This document shows, piece by piece, positions 33,715 to 42,652 of a DNA stretch of 64,000 bases (positions within the stretch are counted from its first letter, which is position 1; each line of letters starts with the position of its first letter). The translations under genes were made by a program, and so were the position numbers. The notes beneath the pieces are model-generated. The model ran no database searches, was not told the DNA's origin, and was given only the letters and a program-made list of their open reading frames with translations. The DNA comes from an uncultured Commensalibacter sp. (GTDB lineage: Bacteria; Pseudomonadota; Alphaproteobacteria; Acetobacterales; Acetobacteraceae), in assembly GCA_946699565.1 (NCBI GenBank), contig CAMPDW010000012.1, forward strand, positions 1-64,000, read 5' to 3'.

Positions 33715-35022
33715 ATGACAATTAATTATAAAGTAGGTATGTGGGCTTTAATTCTTGCAGTTTTAGCAGGATTAAGCGGTGGATTAGCTGCTTTATTTTA
33801 TCAAGTAAATCAGTTTTTACCTGTCTTTTTTCATTTGCATGATTTTAATACAGCTCAGATTATTCAAACTCATGCCATTATGATGGTTTTTTATGTTTTA
33901 CAACCAGTTTTAATGGTTAGTTTTAATGTATGGTTTTTGCCTGTATTGATGGGTTCTAAAAAATTTGCTTTCCCTTCCATCAATATTTTTTCTGTTTTTC
34001 TTTTATGGGTAGGATTTTTATTTAATTTTAGTTCATTTTTTTATGTTGAAAATGCGTTGTTGAATATATTGAGTCTCGTTTTTTGGTCTTTAGCTTCATT
34101 GTTATTTTCAATTAATGTGATGGTTACTTTTATTAATCATCGTAATGCAGAGTTAAAATACTCGTCTGTTCCCTTATTTGCTTGGATACAATTTATTAGT
34201 TCGGGTTTTTTATTGTGTGTTTCTTCTGCATTTCTTGCCGTTTTGACAGGAGATTTTTGGAATTATAATATTCGATTGGATTGGGTAATTTCACAAACTA
34301 TACAAAATTTTTCCTTACCTATTATGACGGTTTTAATATTGCCAGCTTTTGGTCTTATTATTCATATTATTCAGACGGTTTCGGAAGCTTTATCACATTT
34401 TAATAAAGTTTTACTTGGATTTGTTGCATTATATTCCTTGGTGCTTTTTGTATCTTGGAATAAATTCGTAATAAATGGTTTTTTATGGCAGGTTAATTTT
34501 TCTTCAACGATCGAAAAAACTTTAATAATATCTTTATACATATTAGTAGTTGTTTTGAGTATATTTGCTTTACGTTTTTTTAAAGCAGGTAATAAAAAGA
34601 TACCAACACCTGTATTATGGTCATTTGGATTTATAATTTTATTGTTTTTTGCTTGGCCTTATACGGGTTTGATAAACGGAGTTAATCAAATCCACTCCCC
34701 TATTATTTATGCTATTTTGATGGCTGTATTTGCTGGTTTTTATTTTTGGATGGGTAAGATATTCGGCAAACTTTATAGTGAAATTCTGGGTAAATTACAT
34801 TTTTATGTTACCATGATTGGTGTTCTTTTAACCTTGGATATTATTCCTTTGGGTAAAAGTACGTTGTATATAGGTGATTTATTTTTGGGACTTTCTATAT
34901 TTATTTTTGAAGCAGTTCTTATCAGTGCCTATTACAATGCAAATAAACCTATAGCGAATTATTGGGGAAAAAAGGCTTTAACAAATGAATGGAAATTACC
35001 TTCCCCAATGTTTTTCCGTTAA
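33715..35022 (+). CDS. Degenerate cytochrome c oxidase subunit I-like membrane protein
   Basis: The ATG at 33715 (GGAAAG upstream) gives 435 aa with about twelve helices. It is clearly related to haem-copper oxidase subunit I: THAIMMVFYVLQP (52-64), AFPSINIFS (85-93), LILPAFGLIIHII (207-219), and FAGFYFWMGKIFGKLYSE followed by LGKLHFYVTMIGVLLT (about 339-373). The helix-2 haem His survives (His53). The CuB and haem a3 ligands do not: the HPEVY motif has become FSLPI (199-203), the HH pair region reads SWNKF (247-251), and the HDTY..AHFH segment is reduced to NQIHSPIIYAIL (324-335). It therefore cannot form the normal active site. It precedes ctaB by 13 bp. It may be a relic or a repurposed helper for haem O synthase or oxidase assembly (inference). 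Confidence 0.8.
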   Translation: MTINYKVGMWALILAVLAGLSGGLAALFYQVNQFLPVFFHLHDFNTAQIIQTHAIMMVFYVLQPVLMVSFNVWFLPVLMGSKKFAFPSINIFSVFLLWVGFLFNFSSFFYVENALLNILSLVFWSLASLLFSINVMVTFINHRNAELKYSSVPLFAWIQFISSGFLLCVSSAFLAVLTGDFWNYNIRLDWVISQTIQNFSLPIMTVLILPAFGLIIHIIQTVSEALSHFNKVLLGFVALYSLVLFVSWNKFVINGFLWQVNFSSTIEKTLIISLYILVVVLSIFALRFFKAGNKKIPTPVLWSFGFIILLFFAWPYTGLINGVNQIHSPIIYAILMAVFAGFYFWMGKIFGKLYSEILGKLHFYVTMIGVLLTLDIIPLGKSTLYIGDLFLGLSIFIFEAVLISAYYNANKPIANYWGKKALTNEWKLPSPMFFR

Positions 35023-35035
35023 ATAAGGAAAATAA

Positions 35036-36001
35036 ATGAGTAAAATGCAAATTCAAAATACTGATATTCCTTCACGGATAAGATTCAATTCTTTAATTGT
35101 GGGAAGTAATGTAAAAGATTGGTTCATTTTACTCAAACCAAGGGTTATTTCATTAGTTGTTTTTACAGGTGTTGTAGGTATAATTTTAGCACCTGGGGAA
35201 ATGAATCCTATTCTGGCATTTATTAGTATTCTTTGTATTTGTTTGGCATCAGGTGGGGCTGGTGCCATCAATATGTGGTATGATCAGGATATTGATCGCA
35301 TTATGAATAGAACTATAACTCGACCATTACCATCGGGAAGGATTCAATCATCTGATGCCTTGATTTATGGTATTATCATATCGGTTGTTTCCGTTATTTT
35401 AATGTTTTTAGCCACAAATTTTTTAGCAAGTTTTATTTTGGCTTTTTCTATCTTTTTTTATAGCGTTATTTATACGATTTGGCTAAAACGCTCTACGCCA
35501 CAAAATATTGTCATTGGTGGTGCAGCGGGTGCTTTTCCTCCTTTGATTGGATGGATTAGTGTTACAGGTCAGCTTCATTTATTACCTATTATTTTGTTTT
35601 TAATCATCTTGTTCTGGACACCACCTCATTTTTGGTCGCTAGCCTTATATGCTTGTAAAGATTATGGTCGGGCCGGTATTCCCATGCTTCCGGTTGTTAA
35701 AGGGGCAAGACATACGCGTTGGCAGATATTTATTTATACGATTTTATTGGCTATCATAACCTTACTACCCGTTTCTTATCATTATACCCATAATATTTAT
35801 GCTGTAATGTCTATTATTTTGAATTTTGGTTTTATAACTATGGCTATACGGGTATTACTAGAAAAGCAAACATTTGATGGTGTAAGCCTTAATGGGGATA
35901 AGGCAGCAAGATGGTCTTTTCGTTTTTCCTTGCTCTATTTATTTTTTTTATTTCTGGCTTTAATTGTTGATCATTACAGTTATAGTTTTTGGAGGGTTTA
36001 A
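35036..36001 (+). CDS. ctaB: Protoheme IX farnesyltransferase (haem O synthase)
   Basis: This 321-aa inner-membrane UbiA-family prenyltransferase adds a farnesyl group to haem B to give haem O for the terminal oxidase. Nine helices are predicted. The prenyl-diphosphate-binding motif is NMWYDQDIDRIMNRT (79-93) followed by RPLPSG; the second is YACKDYGRAGIPMLPVVKG near residue 203. In acetic acid bacteria haem O supplies the bo3 quinol oxidase. It is flanked by the oxidase-I-like gene (13-bp gap) and a 47-aa gene that starts right after its stop, so the three probably form one operon. Confidence 0.95.
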   Translation: MSKMQIQNTDIPSRIRFNSLIVGSNVKDWFILLKPRVISLVVFTGVVGIILAPGEMNPILAFISILCICLASGGAGAINMWYDQDIDRIMNRTITRPLPSGRIQSSDALIYGIIISVVSVILMFLATNFLASFILAFSIFFYSVIYTIWLKRSTPQNIVIGGAAGAFPPLIGWISVTGQLHLLPIILFLIILFWTPPHFWSLALYACKDYGRAGIPMLPVVKGARHTRWQIFIYTILLAIITLLPVSYHYTHNIYAVMSIILNFGFITMAIRVLLEKQTFDGVSLNGDKAARWSFRFSLLYLFFLFLALIVDHYSYSFWRV

Positions 36002-36145
36002 ATGAGTGAACTCAATCATAAAGAACTATCCTTTGAAGAGTGTCAGGAACAAAGTCGGCGACGTCATCAAAGGAATCAATTTCTTTTTTATGCTTTTTTA
36101 GGTTTAAGTGGGATTTTATATCTTCTCACTTTAATACATCTATAA
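36002..36145 (+). CDS. Tiny CoxF-like membrane protein (47 aa)
   Basis: The ATG directly follows the ctaB stop codon, with GGAGG in the ctaB 3' end as ribosome site, a strong sign of a translated gene. The product has a charged N-terminus rich in Arg, Gln and Glu (EECQEQSRRRHQRN) and one C-terminal helix (FLFYAFLGLSGILYLLTL). Alphaproteobacteria often carry such a small protein, called CoxF, between ctaB and ctaG in oxidase operons. The family link rests on position and layout. It converges with the Tim44-domain gene, whose stop lies one base away. Confidence 0.75.
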   Translation: MSELNHKELSFEECQEQSRRRHQRNQFLFYAFLGLSGILYLLTLIHL

Positions 36146-36146
36146 T

Positions 36147-37259
36147 TTATTTTTGTTGTTGAATGGCTGATAATAACCACCAATTATGATCAATAGACCT
36201 TACAAAAGTCCATAGTTCTGTTATCGTTGTGGGTTGATTTGGATTACCTTCAACCACGTTGCCATTACTATCTGTCGTGATATCAATCAAAGAATATCGC
36301 ATGGCAACTGTTGCATATTCTCTTGTGCCTTCTGTCCAGACTTCTGATAAATCGCCCTGTTCAAATTGAACATTTGAAGTTGTATTATGCAAACCTTTAC
36401 TGGCTAGATCTGTAAGTTGTTCATTAAAATAGGATACCATTTCTGGCGTTGCAATTTTTTGTAAGGCTCCTAAATCTTGATGATTCCAAGCTTCTTGAAT
36501 TTCAATAAGACGCTGTTGGAAAGCGGTATAATCATTTTGTGTAAGTTGAATATTGGATTCTTTAATATATTCTTTTAGGGGGTTCATAGAGTGGTTGTTA
36601 TTTTTATCATTATTCATAGAGTTTTTACGGAAATAACGGATTCCGAACCAGACTAGTAAAGCAAGAATAATAATCCAAACCCATGTTCCTGAGGAATTTG
36701 ATTTTTTATTTGCCTGTTGCTGATAAGAATTTTGATTTGGTGTAGGTGTTGATTGCATTGAATTTTGCCCTGCTTGCTCCATGCGTTGATCAACAGGAGG
36801 AGTAGGCGTATTACCTGTAGGGGTTTGTGCATTGGATTGATGATGTCCCATCAACATATCATAAGCAGCAGCACCAGCCACACCACCAACTACTCCCTTA
36901 AGAAAATTACCTCTTTGTGGAGAAGCAGAATTAGTAGGATTTATTCTTTGACTTGATGGTGGTACAGCTGTGGATCCCTGATTTGGTGGACTATTATAAC
37001 CACGAGGTGGTGATGAAGGTGGTCTAGACATAGTACGTTGAAAGGGTTGTCCTCCATTAGGTGTAATTCTTGTATAAGAAGGTGCGTTAAAGGTTCTACT
37101 TCCTCGGCTACCTATTGAAAAACCTCTACCAGCTCTTGCTTCCGATCGATGAGAAGAAGAAATAAGGAGCGGTGGGCTAATTAGGGCAGCACTAAGTAAA
37201 AAAAGTAGAGTACGGCTATATAAGGTCGTACGTTTCATTTTATTAATCCATCTCTTCAT
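36147..37259 (-). CDS. Tim44-domain secreted or membrane protein
   Basis: This 370-aa protein has an N-terminal signal or anchor segment (residues about 14-38, ending SEARA), a long low-complexity region rich in Gly, Ser, Pro and Asn (40-180), one transmembrane helix (TWVWIIILALLVWFGIRYF, about 192-210) and a C-terminal Tim44-like domain (about 225-368) ending LWTFVRSIDHNWWLLSAIQ. In mitochondria Tim44 binds the import channel; bacterial proteins with this domain are envelope proteins of unclear role. A second start at 37238 (MKRTTLYSRTL), with a better ribosome site, is possible. It lies 9 bp after pmbA and probably belongs to the thrC-M16-pmbA operon. Confidence 0.85.
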   Translation of the reverse strand: MKRWINKMKRTTLYSRTLLFLLSAALISPPLLISSSHRSEARAGRGFSIGSRGSRTFNAPSYTRITPNGGQPFQRTMSRPPSSPPRGYNSPPNQGSTAVPPSSQRINPTNSASPQRGNFLKGVVGGVAGAAAYDMLMGHHQSNAQTPTGNTPTPPVDQRMEQAGQNSMQSTPTPNQNSYQQQANKKSNSSGTWVWIIILALLVWFGIRYFRKNSMNNDKNNNHSMNPLKEYIKESNIQLTQNDYTAFQQRLIEIQEAWNHQDLGALQKIATPEMVSYFNEQLTDLASKGLHNTTSNVQFEQGDLSEVWTEGTREYATVAMRYSLIDITTDSNGNVVEGNPNQPTTITELWTFVRSIDHNWWLLSAIQQQK

Positions 37260-37268
37260 GTTTTAATT

Positions 37269-38606
37269 TTACTGTCCTGCAATACTTATTTCATCAATAC
37301 GTAAAGTTGGACTGTTTACAGTATACCTGAATTCAAGATCATTTGCGACTCGAACTTTTGCAAACATATCTTTTAAATTGGAAGCCAAAGTAAATTCCAT
37401 AATGGGTTCGGCAATTTGACCATTTCGAATCATAAATCCACTTGCACCACGGCTATAATCACCCGTTACCATATTAACGGACGAGCCAATTAATTCTGTG
37501 ATATATATTCCCTCAGAAATATCTTGCATCAATTCCTGAGGTGTTTCTTGACCTGGCAGGGCATAAAGATTGGTTGGTGTTGGTGTTGGGGGTGATGAAG
37601 GTCCACGCGTTGCATGACCATTACTTTGTAAATTGAGTTGTCTTGCCGTGTGGCTGTCTAATAACCAGTTTGCTATCTTTCCAGATTCAACCAGTTTTAA
37701 TTCCTCAGGGTATAAACCTTCAGCATCAAAGGGGCGCGATGCAAATCCTTTAATTTTATATGGATTATCAATGATTGTAATCTCTTTTGGGAAAATAAAT
37801 TCGCCCATTTTATCTTTTAAAAAAGAGCTGCCCTTAGCAATGGCATGGCCATTTACTGCATCGGCCAAATGAGAGAGAATACTATTGGCAACTCGAGGGT
37901 GAAAGATAACTGGAAATATACCTGTTTTTGGTTTGATAGGGTTTAATTTAGCTAATGTTTTTTGGGCTGCTCTTTTACCTATCAGATCAGGAGATTCTAA
38001 ATCTTTAAGATGCACAGTTGAGTGGTAATCATAATCGCGTTGCATGTCCGTTCCAGATCCTGCAAGAACGCATACGCTCAACGCATAAGAAGTACGTTGA
38101 TAAGTCCCAAAGAAATTTTTGCTATTGGCAAGTATCATTGCAGTTTTTTCGTAATTATATCTTCCACCCATACTATTTGTAATACCTTTAATATTAAGTG
38201 CAGCAGCTTCAGTTTCTTTGGCTTGTTCAAGCATTTCCTTGGTAGATTGCTCGGAAACATCATATAGATCTAGGTCTTTTGGATTGATATATGTTTTTTT
38301 TGAGGGTGTGGGAAGTTCCGCATAAGGATCTTCTGGAAGAATTTTAGCCATTGCGATTGCTTGTTCAACTAGTTTTTCGATATTCTGACTTTGCAAATCT
38401 GTCGTAGAAACGGTTGAAACTTTTTTATGAATAAATACACGTAAACCAACGGTTTTAACTTCTGATCGTTCCAACTCTTCAACTTGACCATTACGTACTT
38501 GAACACCTACGGATGTAGAATCTAAAAAAATAGCATCTGCATCTGTAGCACCGGCTTTTTTTGCTTGAGTAATAAGATTTCTGATAAATTCCTGCTGTTG
38601 GGTCAT
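37269..38606 (-). CDS. pmbA: Metalloprotease PmbA/TldE
   Basis: At 445 aa this is the usual size of the TldD/PmbA family, cytosolic proteins that form a TldD-TldE protease which processes peptides such as microcins and antitoxins. PmbA (TldE) itself lacks the HExxxH metal site of TldD, and none is seen here. Typical features are QVRNGQVEELERSEVKTVGLRVF (N-terminus, shortened here), DLYDVSEQ, GGRYNYEKT and the C-terminal GDYSRGASGFMIRNGQI. Its start overlaps the stop of the M16 peptidase gene by 4 bases, which indicates translational coupling. No tldD is in this window. Confidence 0.92.
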   Translation of the reverse strand: MTQQQEFIRNLITQAKKAGATDADAIFLDSTSVGVQVRNGQVEELERSEVKTVGLRVFIHKKVSTVSTTDLQSQNIEKLVEQAIAMAKILPEDPYAELPTPSKKTYINPKDLDLYDVSEQSTKEMLEQAKETEAAALNIKGITNSMGGRYNYEKTAMILANSKNFFGTYQRTSYALSVCVLAGSGTDMQRDYDYHSTVHLKDLESPDLIGKRAAQKTLAKLNPIKPKTGIFPVIFHPRVANSILSHLADAVNGHAIAKGSSFLKDKMGEFIFPKEITIIDNPYKIKGFASRPFDAEGLYPEELKLVESGKIANWLLDSHTARQLNLQSNGHATRGPSSPPTPTPTNLYALPGQETPQELMQDISEGIYITELIGSSVNMVTGDYSRGASGFMIRNGQIAEPIMEFTLASNLKDMFAKVRVANDLEFRYTVNSPTLRIDEISIAGQ

Positions 38607-39868
38607 GAGGATAAACTTTCAATGATACTTGATAGAGATGGTACGTTTTTAATGGGACCAAGGGCTGTAAGCGTAGGTTTACCATGAAAAATATGTCGAG
38701 CAGCTTGAATAACATCATCAAGCGTTACAGCATCAATTTTCGCTGTAATTTCTTGAGAAGATAAAATGCGTTCATAAATTTGTATATGGCGTGCGATTTG
38801 TTCGCATCGACTGTTTGTACTTTCCATTGACATTAAAAGAGAAGATTTTAATTGAGCTTTTGTCCGTTGCAATTCCTCAGGCTTAATGGACTTTTGAATA
38901 TTTTTCAGTTCCTGAATAAGTAAAGGCATGATTTCTATCATATGTTCTTTGCCAGTGCCTGTATAAATACTCAATAATCCATCATCTTGATGTGTTATGT
39001 TATAAGCATAAATTGTATAAACAAGGCCTCTTTTTTCTCTTATTTCTTGAAAAAGACGTGAGGACATTCCCCCACCAAGAATAATTGATAAAAGCACAGA
39101 AGCGTAATACAAAGGGTTTTTAAATGTAAAAGAAGGAAATCCTAAAATAATGTGGGCTTGATCAAGTTCTTTTACCTTTCGGAATTCGCCGCCATAATAT
39201 AATGCTTTCGAAGGAGTGATGGGATTATTGTGAGGCAAATCTTTGAAAGCATCCTGTACAAATGAAACAATTTTGTTGTGTTCTAGATTACCTGCTGCCG
39301 CAAAAATGATATTTTTTGCATTATAATGCGTTTTCATATAATGTTGTAAATCTTCTTTTTGCAAATTTTTTATAATTTCAATCGTGCCAAGGGTTGGACG
39401 ACCCATAGGTTGGTTGGGATAAGCAGTTTCTTGAAAATAGTCGAAAATGATTTCATCAGGCGTATCATTTGCTTGACCAATTTCTTGAAGAATTACATTT
39501 CTTTCTTTTTCAAACTCATTGGCATCAAAAATACTGTGAGTTAAAATATCTCCTAAGATATCAACACCCAGTTTTGCATCCTCTTTTAATAGCTTTAGAT
39601 AATAAGCAGTGATTTCTCGTGCGGTAAAAGCGTTAATATGACCACCAACATTTTCAACTGCTTCGGCAATATCTGCTGTAGTACGCGTTGCCGTTCCTTT
39701 AAAAGCCATATGTTCAAGGAAATGGGAAATACCATTTTCATTGGCGTTTTCATGTCTTGTTCCTACAGCAACATAAGCACCTAATGAAATGGTTTCTACA
39801 TGTTTCATTTGTTCGGTGGCAATTAACATTCCTGATGGAAGACGTGTGACATTGATGGTTTTATTCAT
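38603..39868 (-). CDS. M16 family zinc peptidase (mitochondrial processing peptidase-like)
   Basis: This 421-aa protein contains the inverted zinc motif HFLEH (His49, Glu52, His53) with the downstream Glu in the EAVENVGGHINAFTARE segment. That layout is typical of the active subunit, like mitochondrial beta-MPP and its alphaproteobacterial relatives. The GGGMSSRLFQEIREKRGLVY motif near residue 260-280 is the M16 C-terminal signature. It follows thrC by 15 bp and overlaps pmbA by 4. The thrC-M16 order is common in alphaproteobacteria. The bacterial substrate is unknown; the enzyme is probably cytosolic, as no signal peptide is seen. Confidence 0.93.
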   Translation of the reverse strand: MNKTINVTRLPSGMLIATEQMKHVETISLGAYVAVGTRHENANENGISHFLEHMAFKGTATRTTADIAEAVENVGGHINAFTAREITAYYLKLLKEDAKLGVDILGDILTHSIFDANEFEKERNVILQEIGQANDTPDEIIFDYFQETAYPNQPMGRPTLGTIEIIKNLQKEDLQHYMKTHYNAKNIIFAAAGNLEHNKIVSFVQDAFKDLPHNNPITPSKALYYGGEFRKVKELDQAHIILGFPSFTFKNPLYYASVLLSIILGGGMSSRLFQEIREKRGLVYTIYAYNITHQDDGLLSIYTGTGKEHMIEIMPLLIQELKNIQKSIKPEELQRTKAQLKSSLLMSMESTNSRCEQIARHIQIYERILSSQEITAKIDAVTLDDVIQAARHIFHGKPTLTALGPIKNVPSLSSIIESLSS

Positions 39869-39883
39869 AAATACCCTAGCATA

Positions 39884-41284
39884 TTAAAAGTTATTTTGAC
39901 GAGTAATTGCGCGAACAGACTCTTCTATTATTTTTAGGTCAGCAGGAAGAATTTGATAATATTCTTTCCTTTCGTATAAATCTGCCATTGTCAGGGGTAA
40001 AGGTGGAAGAATCCCTGTTGCTTGTTTAATAGCATCTGGAAATTTAGCAGGATGTGCAGTTGCTACTGTGACCATAGGTGTATCTTTATCTTTATATTTT
40101 TGGGCAGTTGTTATACCGATGGCTGTATGTGGGTCGGCAAGATAAAGAGAATTCTTGAAGATTTTAGTAATTGCTTCTTTGGTTTCTTCATTATTGAGGG
40201 ACATGCCATTGAAATTTTGAGTGGCTTTGTTCCAAATTTTTTCTGGTATTGCCATTTTATTGTTTTTACGAAAATCTTGCATAATTTGATTACATTGAAC
40301 AGCATCTCGATCCAATAATTCAAAAAGGAGACGTTCAAAATTGGAAGATATTTGAATATCCATAGAAGGAGATAAGCTTGGCTTAACTTCTTGTATACTC
40401 ATATCGTTACTTAGCAAGAAGCGTGTTAAAATATCATTATGATTCGATGCAACTCCGAGAAACCGGATGGGTAAACCCATTTTTTTGGCTGACCATGCTG
40501 CTAAGATATTGCCAAAATTACCAGTAGGAACTGTAAAAGAAATTTCTCGATCAGGGGCGCCAAGACATAGAGCAGCATAAATATAATAGGGAATTTGTGC
40601 TGCAATTCTACCCCAATTAATGGAATTAATGGCGGATAAATGCATTTCCTTACGAAAAGAAAAATCTGCGAACATAGTTTTAACCAAATCCTGACAATCG
40701 TCAAAAGATCCTTTAACTGCAATATTGTTAATATTAGGCGAAAGGACAGTTGTCATTTGACGACGTTGAACTTCGGAAGTTCGCCCATAAGGATGTAAGA
40801 TAGTAACGGTTAGATACCGACTATTTTTAAACGCTTCAATAGCAGCGGAGCCTGTATCTCCTGAAGTTGCGCCAATGATTGTAATATGTTCTTCGCGTTG
40901 ACTTAAAATATAATCAAACAAACGACCTAGCAATTGCATAGCCATATCTTTAAAGGCCAAGGTGGGACCATGAAAAAGTTCTTGGACAAAAAGATTATGT
41001 TCAAGCTGAATCAATGGCACGATAGCTTTATGATTAAAATGGTCATAAGATTGTTTACATAAATCCAAAAGGATAGGAGCAGGGACATCATCGCTTGTAA
41101 ATAATCCAATAATTTTGGCCGCAAGTTCAGGATAACTTAAATTACGTAATGAACGTAATTCTTTATGGGATAGCTGAGGCCAGATTTCAGGAACATATAA
41201 TCCTCCATCAATAGCCAGACCTGTAAGAAGGGTATGAGAAAAATTTAAAACGGGGGCTTTCCCTCGAGTAGAAATATAACGCAT
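39884..41284 (-). CDS. thrC: Threonine synthase
   Basis: This 466-aa PLP enzyme converts O-phosphohomoserine to threonine. The PLP lysine is Lys112 in TLAFKDMAMQ, and the phosphate-binding region is GATSGDTGSAAIEAF (about 152-166). The TVPTGNFGNILAAW motif (about 254-267) supports the long-form enzyme of Proteobacteria. MRYISTRGKAPVLNFS at the start is also characteristic. It heads a likely operon thrC-M16 peptidase-pmbA-Tim44 protein on the minus strand. The MRJP-like gene lies 29 bp upstream on the same strand. Confidence 0.95.
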   Translation of the reverse strand: MRYISTRGKAPVLNFSHTLLTGLAIDGGLYVPEIWPQLSHKELRSLRNLSYPELAAKIIGLFTSDDVPAPILLDLCKQSYDHFNHKAIVPLIQLEHNLFVQELFHGPTLAFKDMAMQLLGRLFDYILSQREEHITIIGATSGDTGSAAIEAFKNSRYLTVTILHPYGRTSEVQRRQMTTVLSPNINNIAVKGSFDDCQDLVKTMFADFSFRKEMHLSAINSINWGRIAAQIPYYIYAALCLGAPDREISFTVPTGNFGNILAAWSAKKMGLPIRFLGVASNHNDILTRFLLSNDMSIQEVKPSLSPSMDIQISSNFERLLFELLDRDAVQCNQIMQDFRKNNKMAIPEKIWNKATQNFNGMSLNNEETKEAITKIFKNSLYLADPHTAIGITTAQKYKDKDTPMVTVATAHPAKFPDAIKQATGILPPLPLTMADLYERKEYYQILPADLKIIEESVRAITRQNNF

Positions 41285-41313
41285 GATAACCTATTTTATT
41301 AAACGAGAAATAA

Positions 41314-42453
41314 CTATTTTATTGATGGAAGTTTAATTTTATAAATAGCCAAAGGCCATTTAATTGTAGATTGATTTTGTTGGTTCATGATTGAATGATG
41401 AAAGAATTGATTTACGGGGATATATAGCGTTTTATTTTGTACTACAAATGGATGTGCAGGCCATTGTAAACGTGGATCAGTGATAAGTTTTTTTAATATG
41501 CGTTCTGATGAAAAGCGATAAACACTATTTGTTGCAATGTCTGTAAAATAAAGATTCCCGTTATTATCGCAAGTGATGCCACCAGATGATGGGGTTTCGA
41601 ACCATAATATCATTGCTTCATTTAATTCCGATTCAGAATAGGTCTGATCATTTAGATACATCGTATCGATGCGATATAATGGGCCGCTAATTGCTTGATA
41701 ATAAACTCTTTTACCATCGGGTGTAATTGCAATTTGATTGACATTAAAAAAAGAATTTTGATCGCTTCTTGGTCGAATAACTTGATGATCAACAATAATA
41801 GATTGTCTAGAGTAAAGACTGGATGAGTTATTTAAAACACGTCGTGCTTGTTGCGTATCGAGATCCATGACGATAAGAGAAGGTTCTCCTTTATCGGCAA
41901 AATAAGCGTGATGATCATGGATAGCCAAAGCATTAAAAATAGATTTAGGTAAAATTACAGATTGGGGAATAGGATATATTTTTACAATATGATTTGTTTT
42001 TGTATCTATTTTAATAATTTTAAGTGCTTTTTTATTAGGGGCAACACCAGCTTTGTCAACCCCATTATCGATGATCCATAAATAACCATCAGATGTTAGG
42101 GTCATACCTGTTAAACCAACAAAGGCGTGTTCAGGGTCTGAATGAGAAGAATTATTCCAAGAATTCCACTTTCCACCTGGATAAGGTGTAATAGAATGAT
42201 TTTCATTGATGATTGCCAAGGATGGACCTGAATCATGATTATAATTTAAAAATTGAACAAAAATTCTTCCCGTTTTATCAATGGCGACATAATTCGGAAT
42301 ATAATGATTAATAGGTGCAACAAGCTGTAATGCATCAGAAGATAATAAAGCTGGTTGGTTTAATTTTTGTTTTGCCATTATTGAATGAAAAGGCGTAATC
42401 ATAACCGCTAAGGTTAAAGAAAGTATTAAAAAAATAGATTTTGACAAGGTCAT
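41314..42453 (-). CDS. Secreted major royal jelly protein/Yellow-family beta-propeller
   Basis: I start at the ATG at 42453 rather than the TTG two codons before it. The 379-aa product begins with a signal peptide (residues about 5-25). The rest fits the MRJP/Yellow family (SMP-30-like beta-propeller): GLTGMTLTSDGYLWIIDNG, ALKIIKIDTKT.H, YYQAISGPLYRIDT, SGGITCDNNGNLYFTDIATN and WPAHPFVVQNKTLYIPVNQ. Insect Yellow and royal jelly proteins share this pattern, and bacterial members exist whose ligand or enzyme activity is mostly unknown. It is probably periplasmic. A related reading is a gluconolactonase-like lactonase. It lies 29 bp upstream of thrC but is functionally unrelated, as far as can be seen. 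Confidence 0.82.
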   Translation of the reverse strand: MTLSKSIFLILSLTLAVMITPFHSIMAKQKLNQPALLSSDALQLVAPINHYIPNYVAIDKTGRIFVQFLNYNHDSGPSLAIINENHSITPYPGGKWNSWNNSSHSDPEHAFVGLTGMTLTSDGYLWIIDNGVDKAGVAPNKKALKIIKIDTKTNHIVKIYPIPQSVILPKSIFNALAIHDHHAYFADKGEPSLIVMDLDTQQARRVLNNSSSLYSRQSIIVDHQVIRPRSDQNSFFNVNQIAITPDGKRVYYQAISGPLYRIDTMYLNDQTYSESELNEAMILWFETPSSGGITCDNNGNLYFTDIATNSVYRFSSERILKKLITDPRLQWPAHPFVVQNKTLYIPVNQFFHHSIMNQQNQSTIKWPLAIYKIKLPSIK

Positions 42454-42652
42454 GATCAATTTACAATTACCAGTTAATTTTTGTTCATTTATAAGTTAAA
42501 ATTAGGAAATAAGATAGAGATTAACTTTATTAAACCTCGTTATCTTGTGTATAAGATAGAATAGTTTTTGAAAATATAAAAATTAATAAATAAATTATTA
42601 GACTTAATTATTGTATAATTCTTCTTTTTTTGTAAAGCGACAATAGGTTGTA

